From an uncultured Porphyromonadaceae bacterium (GTDB lineage: Bacteria > Bacteroidota > Bacteroidia > Bacteroidales > Muribaculaceae), in assembly GCA_947176615.1 (NCBI GenBank), contig CAMWRO010000105.1:1-8740 (forward strand): 8,740 bases of DNA, given 5' to 3'. The notes under the pieces were generated by a model, which was not told where the DNA came from, ran no database searches, and saw only the letters and a list, made by a program, of their open reading frames with translations. Below are positions 6,589 to 8,740 of the stretch, piece after piece; within the stretch, counting starts at the first letter, position 1; every line of letters begins with the position of its first letter. The position numbers and the translations under genes were made by a program.

Positions 6589-6639
6589 AACAGGCATCCG
6601 ACAGGTTTGTCCAAGCCTCGCGATTTATCGCGAGAAAAA
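6589..6639 (+). repeat. Palindromic dispersed repeat, copy C (most intact)
   Basis: The unit is leader AACAGGCATCCGACAG, then GTTTGTCCAAGC, then the palindrome CTCGCGATTTATCGCGAG (6617-6634, perfect 8-base arms around TT), then AAAAA. On the minus strand the TAA stop of the aminopeptidase gene falls in the palindrome centre (6625-6627). Downstream of that stop, the minus strand carries AGGC...GCCTG followed by TTTTTT (6590-6585). The array may therefore also act as a terminator for the aminopeptidase transcript, which is inference. Confidence 0.88.
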
Positions 6640-7944
6640 GCTCCCTGAACCCGAGGAATAAAACTCCTTGAAGGCCGCGATTATCATCGCGTGATCGGCC
6701 GCGCCCGCGGTTTCCCTGACCGAGTGCATCGCCCATATGGCGGCACCCATGTCGACACCGCGCAAGTCAATCTGCGAGGTCAGTATGTTGCCGAGGGTCG
6801 AGCCGCCCGCCACATCGCTGTGGTTGACAAAATACTGGCACGGCACTCCAGCCTGTTCACAAATCAAACGGAACACGGCAGCCGAGTCGGCATCGGTCAT
6901 ATACTTGCAGTTGGCGTTGATTTTGATTACCGGGCCGCCGTTGGGAACGGGATGATTCGTCGGGTCATATTTCTCCCCGTAGTTGGGATGGAAGGCATGG
7001 GCATTGTCAGCCGACACCATGAACGAGTTGGCGACGGCACGGAAATATTCCTCCTCACCACCTCCGAGCGCCACGGTGATGCGGCGCAAGAGGTCTTTCA
7101 GAACAGGCGAGGCCGCTCCTTGCTTTGTCCCCGACCCGGTCTCCTCGTTGTCAAATATCGCCATGACGCGGGTCAGGCTCTTATTCTCGCTTTCAAGCAA
7201 CGCTGTCATCGCGGCGTGAACCATCGACAGGTCGTCGAGCCGTCCCGAGGTGATAAATTCGTCGTGCGCCCCGACAAGGCAGGCCGGGGTCGTGTCATAG
7301 AGCGACAGGTCAAAGTCTATGATGTCATTGATGTCACACGACAGATATTCGGCAAGCATCCTGACGAGCAACCCGTCGGCCTCGGTCATCTCTTTCACCA
7401 TCGCGATGACCGGCAGCATATCCTTCTGCTTTGAAAGCGGGTTTCCCTCGTTGACAGCGCGGTTGAAATGGATGGCAAGATGGGGAATGGTCAGCAGCGG
7501 GCGGCGGAAATGCACAAGACGCGTCTCGGGCGACATCGGCGACGCCCCGCGCAGCATGACACGCCCCGCGATTGACAACGGACGGTCAAACCATGTGTAC
7601 ATTATCGGGCCGCCATAGACCTCGACATTGAGCTTTACGATGCCGCCGTCGGCCACCATCCCGGCATTCGGCTTTATACGGAAACAAGGCGAGTCGCTGT
7701 GGGCCGAGACGATATGAAATCCGGCAGTAGGATTGTTTCCGGTGACAAAAGCGAAAACCGCGCTCGAATTTTTTACCACATAATATTTGCCGCCCGGTTC
7801 AAGCGACCATTTCGCCGACTGCTCAAGCCGTGTAAACCCGGCGTCGTCAAGGCGCGCGGCCACGGTTGCTGCTGCAAGAAAATTGACAGGACTGCTGTCG
7901 AGAAAATCCATCAGGTCCCTGATATATGTCTGTGTTGTCTCCAT
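6625..7944 (-). CDS. M18 family aminopeptidase (aspartyl aminopeptidase type)
   Basis: This 439-aa protein starts at ATG 7944 (METTQTYIRDLMDF). A TTG start at 7974 would lie inside the -7 promoter element and is rejected. Length and layout are typical of M18. The two-zinc active site is complete: His82 in SAHSDSP, Asp237 in SGRLDDL, catalytic Glu267/Glu268 in DNEETGS, Asp313 in SADNAHA, and His407 in AMHSVRE. The HSDVAGGSTLGNI block typical of the family is also present. It should be a cytoplasmic oligomeric metallopeptidase that removes N-terminal residues, classically Asp or Glu, from peptides. The catalytic domain is interrupted by the usual M18 dimerisation domain (about 90-220). Its C-terminal residues FFSR and the stop are encoded by palindromic repeat copy C, so the native tail may have been replaced. 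It is transcribed alone, divergent from the DUF3943 gene. Confidence 0.95.
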   Translation of the reverse strand: METTQTYIRDLMDFLDSSPVNFLAAATVAARLDDAGFTRLEQSAKWSLEPGGKYYVVKNSSAVFAFVTGNNPTAGFHIVSAHSDSPCFRIKPNAGMVADGGIVKLNVEVYGGPIMYTWFDRPLSIAGRVMLRGASPMSPETRLVHFRRPLLTIPHLAIHFNRAVNEGNPLSKQKDMLPVIAMVKEMTEADGLLVRMLAEYLSCDINDIIDFDLSLYDTTPACLVGAHDEFITSGRLDDLSMVHAAMTALLESENKSLTRVMAIFDNEETGSGTKQGAASPVLKDLLRRITVALGGGEEEYFRAVANSFMVSADNAHAFHPNYGEKYDPTNHPVPNGGPVIKINANCKYMTDADSAAVFRLICEQAGVPCQYFVNHSDVAGGSTLGNILTSQIDLRGVDMGAAIWAMHSVRETAGAADHAMIIAAFKEFYSSGSGSFFSR

Positions 7945-7971
7945 GATAGCACTGTTTTTTTGTTGGTTTGG

Positions 7972-7979
7972 CAAAATTA
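7972..7979 (-). promoter_or_regulatory. -7 promoter element of the M18 aminopeptidase gene
   Basis: TAATTTTG on the minus strand (7979-7972) matches TAnnTTTG exactly and is identical to the rprX -7 box. The expected -33 position shows only GTGG, so that box is poor. Transcription would start near 7966 and give a leader of roughly 22 bases to ATG 7944, which supports that start codon. Confidence 0.55.
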
Positions 7980-8080
7980 ACCTTTTTATCGCAAAAATTC
8001 CACATCAAACAGTATTTAACACTGCTTAATTTTCTTTTTGCAGGAGAATGTTGTTCTAAATGCAGAGAGATAACGTTTCA

Positions 8081-8110
8081 TATTTCAACTGTTTTCAACT
8101 ATTTTTCACT
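8081..8110 (+). repeat. Three 10-nt imperfect tandem repeats abutting the DUF3943 start codon
   Basis: TATTTCAACT, GTTTTCAACT and ATTTTTCACT follow one another without gaps and end exactly at the base before ATG 8111. They form a T/A/C-rich, G-poor leader that may keep the ribosome entry site unstructured in the absence of a Shine-Dalgarno sequence. The repetition may also be chance in a low-complexity leader. Confidence 0.6.
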
Positions 8111-8740
8111 ATGGTACAGAGTCGATTTTATAAAGCATTGGCAGCCGTCATGGTATCCGTGACGATGTTCTGCCCTCGGCTCAAAGCCGCCGTCGAGACC
8201 GCCGACTCACTCTCGGTCACGATTATCGAAACCGACGGGTCAGCCGTCAGCAATGATTCATCCGAAATCCTTCTTCCCGTCATCCCGCGCTATCAGATGC
8301 GCACCCCGATGGCCGACCTCAAAGCCACCCCGTCATTGTATGCCTTCCCCTATTCACGCCGGTTGAGCATGCCGCAATGGCACCGCATGTGGGTCAACAC
8401 CGCCGTGCTGAGCGGCGCATTTGTATCAACACTCCTCGTGCTTGAATGCCTTCCCGAGGATGCCACGACGTGGAACCGCGCCGCCATTCAGAAAGTACCC
8501 CCCTTCACGCGGTGGTTCCGAAACGTGTTCAAGCGCGGCCCCGAGTGGGACCACGACAACCCTGTGTTCAACTATGTGCTCCACCCCTATGCCGGCGCAG
8601 CCTATTTCATGTCGGCCCGCTCCTGCGGGTTCAACTTCTGGCAATCCTTCCTCTATTCGGCCTGCATCTCGTCGATCGGGTGGGAATTTGGCATCGAGGC
8701 ATTCATGGAACGCCCCTCCTATCAGGACCTCGTCATCACC
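8111..8740 (+). CDS. DUF3943 domain-containing envelope protein, N-terminal part (runs off window)
   Basis: The frame is open from ATG 8111 to the last base, giving 210 residues with no stop, so the 3' end is missing. The start MVQSRFYKALAAVMVSV begins a plausible signal peptide with cleavage near Leu-Lys-Ala at 24-26. There is no lipobox. Residues 27-90 are a variable linker. Residues about 93-112 form a hydrophobic helix (VNTAVLSGAFVSTLLVLE). From about 145 the sequence shows the DUF3943 pattern: WDHDNPVFNYVLHP, YFMSARSCGFNFWQS, then SIGWEFGIEAFMERPSYQDL. DUF3943 proteins are envelope proteins of unknown function, common in Bacteroidetes and Proteobacteria. The gene diverges from the aminopeptidase with 166 bases between the two start codons. 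I found no convincing TAnnTTTG promoter on this strand. No substrate or partner can be inferred. Confidence 0.82.
   Translation, partial: MVQSRFYKALAAVMVSVTMFCPRLKAAVETADSLSVTIIETDGSAVSNDSSEILLPVIPRYQMRTPMADLKATPSLYAFPYSRRLSMPQWHRMWVNTAVLSGAFVSTLLVLECLPEDATTWNRAAIQKVPPFTRWFRNVFKRGPEWDHDNPVFNYVLHPYAGAAYFMSARSCGFNFWQSFLYSACISSIGWEFGIEAFMERPSYQDLVIT

Noticed and set aside
5891..6639. The repeat cluster as a CRISPR array or integron attC array
   Set aside because: Spacing is irregular, one interval holds a complete gene, there are no uniform spacers, and no cas gene or integrase is present in the window.
6691..7434. A 247-codon open frame on the plus strand
   Set aside because: It lies antisense to the M18 aminopeptidase, which has a complete active site. 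The antisense translation shows no recognisable motif.
8426..8644. A 72-codon minus-strand frame near the right edge
   Set aside because: It is antisense to the DUF3943 coding sequence, which stays open to the window end and shows the family pattern.

Overview
The window looks like a chromosomal segment from a gut-type Bacteroidales bacterium, most likely Muribaculaceae-like. The evidence is an RprX/RprY two-component pair, a PorT-type outer-membrane barrel, what looks like the tail of a PBP1/LysM protein, a DUF3943 protein, Bacteroidetes promoter elements (TAnnTTTG at -7) and the absence of Shine-Dalgarno sequences. The family-level placement is inference; no rRNA or other marker gene is present.

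Layout: (1) 2-1164, plus strand: the 3' end of a probable PBP1/LysM envelope protein overlaps a PorT-family barrel by four bases (ATGA). (2) 1187-1223: a strong hairpin between convergent genes. (3) 1252-3314, minus strand: a two-gene unit with a YqhD/BDH-type iron-containing alcohol dehydrogenase downstream of a secreted carboxymuconolactone decarboxylase (CMD)-cupin fusion. (4) 3387-3420: a hairpin that probably terminates the next unit. (5) 3451-5664, minus strand: rprX (histidine kinase) then rprY (OmpR-type regulator), 6 bases apart, with a consensus promoter at 5794-5825. (6) 5665-6021: an AT-rich divergent intergenic region. (7) 6022-6561, plus strand: an orphan 179-aa protein bracketed by copies of a palindromic repeat. 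(8) 6625-7944, minus strand: an M18 aminopeptidase whose stop codon lies inside one of these repeats. (9) 8111-8740, plus strand: the 5' part of a DUF3943 envelope protein, divergent from the aminopeptidase.

Most of the window is ordinary core Bacteroidales gene content: envelope proteins, envelope signalling, redox enzymes and a peptidase. The least ordinary part is 5891-6640. There, three copies of a roughly 50-nt element with a core 18-nt palindrome lie in the same orientation around an unrecognised gene and supply the stop codons of both convergent genes. I see no CRISPR array, tRNA, rRNA, transposase or integrase.
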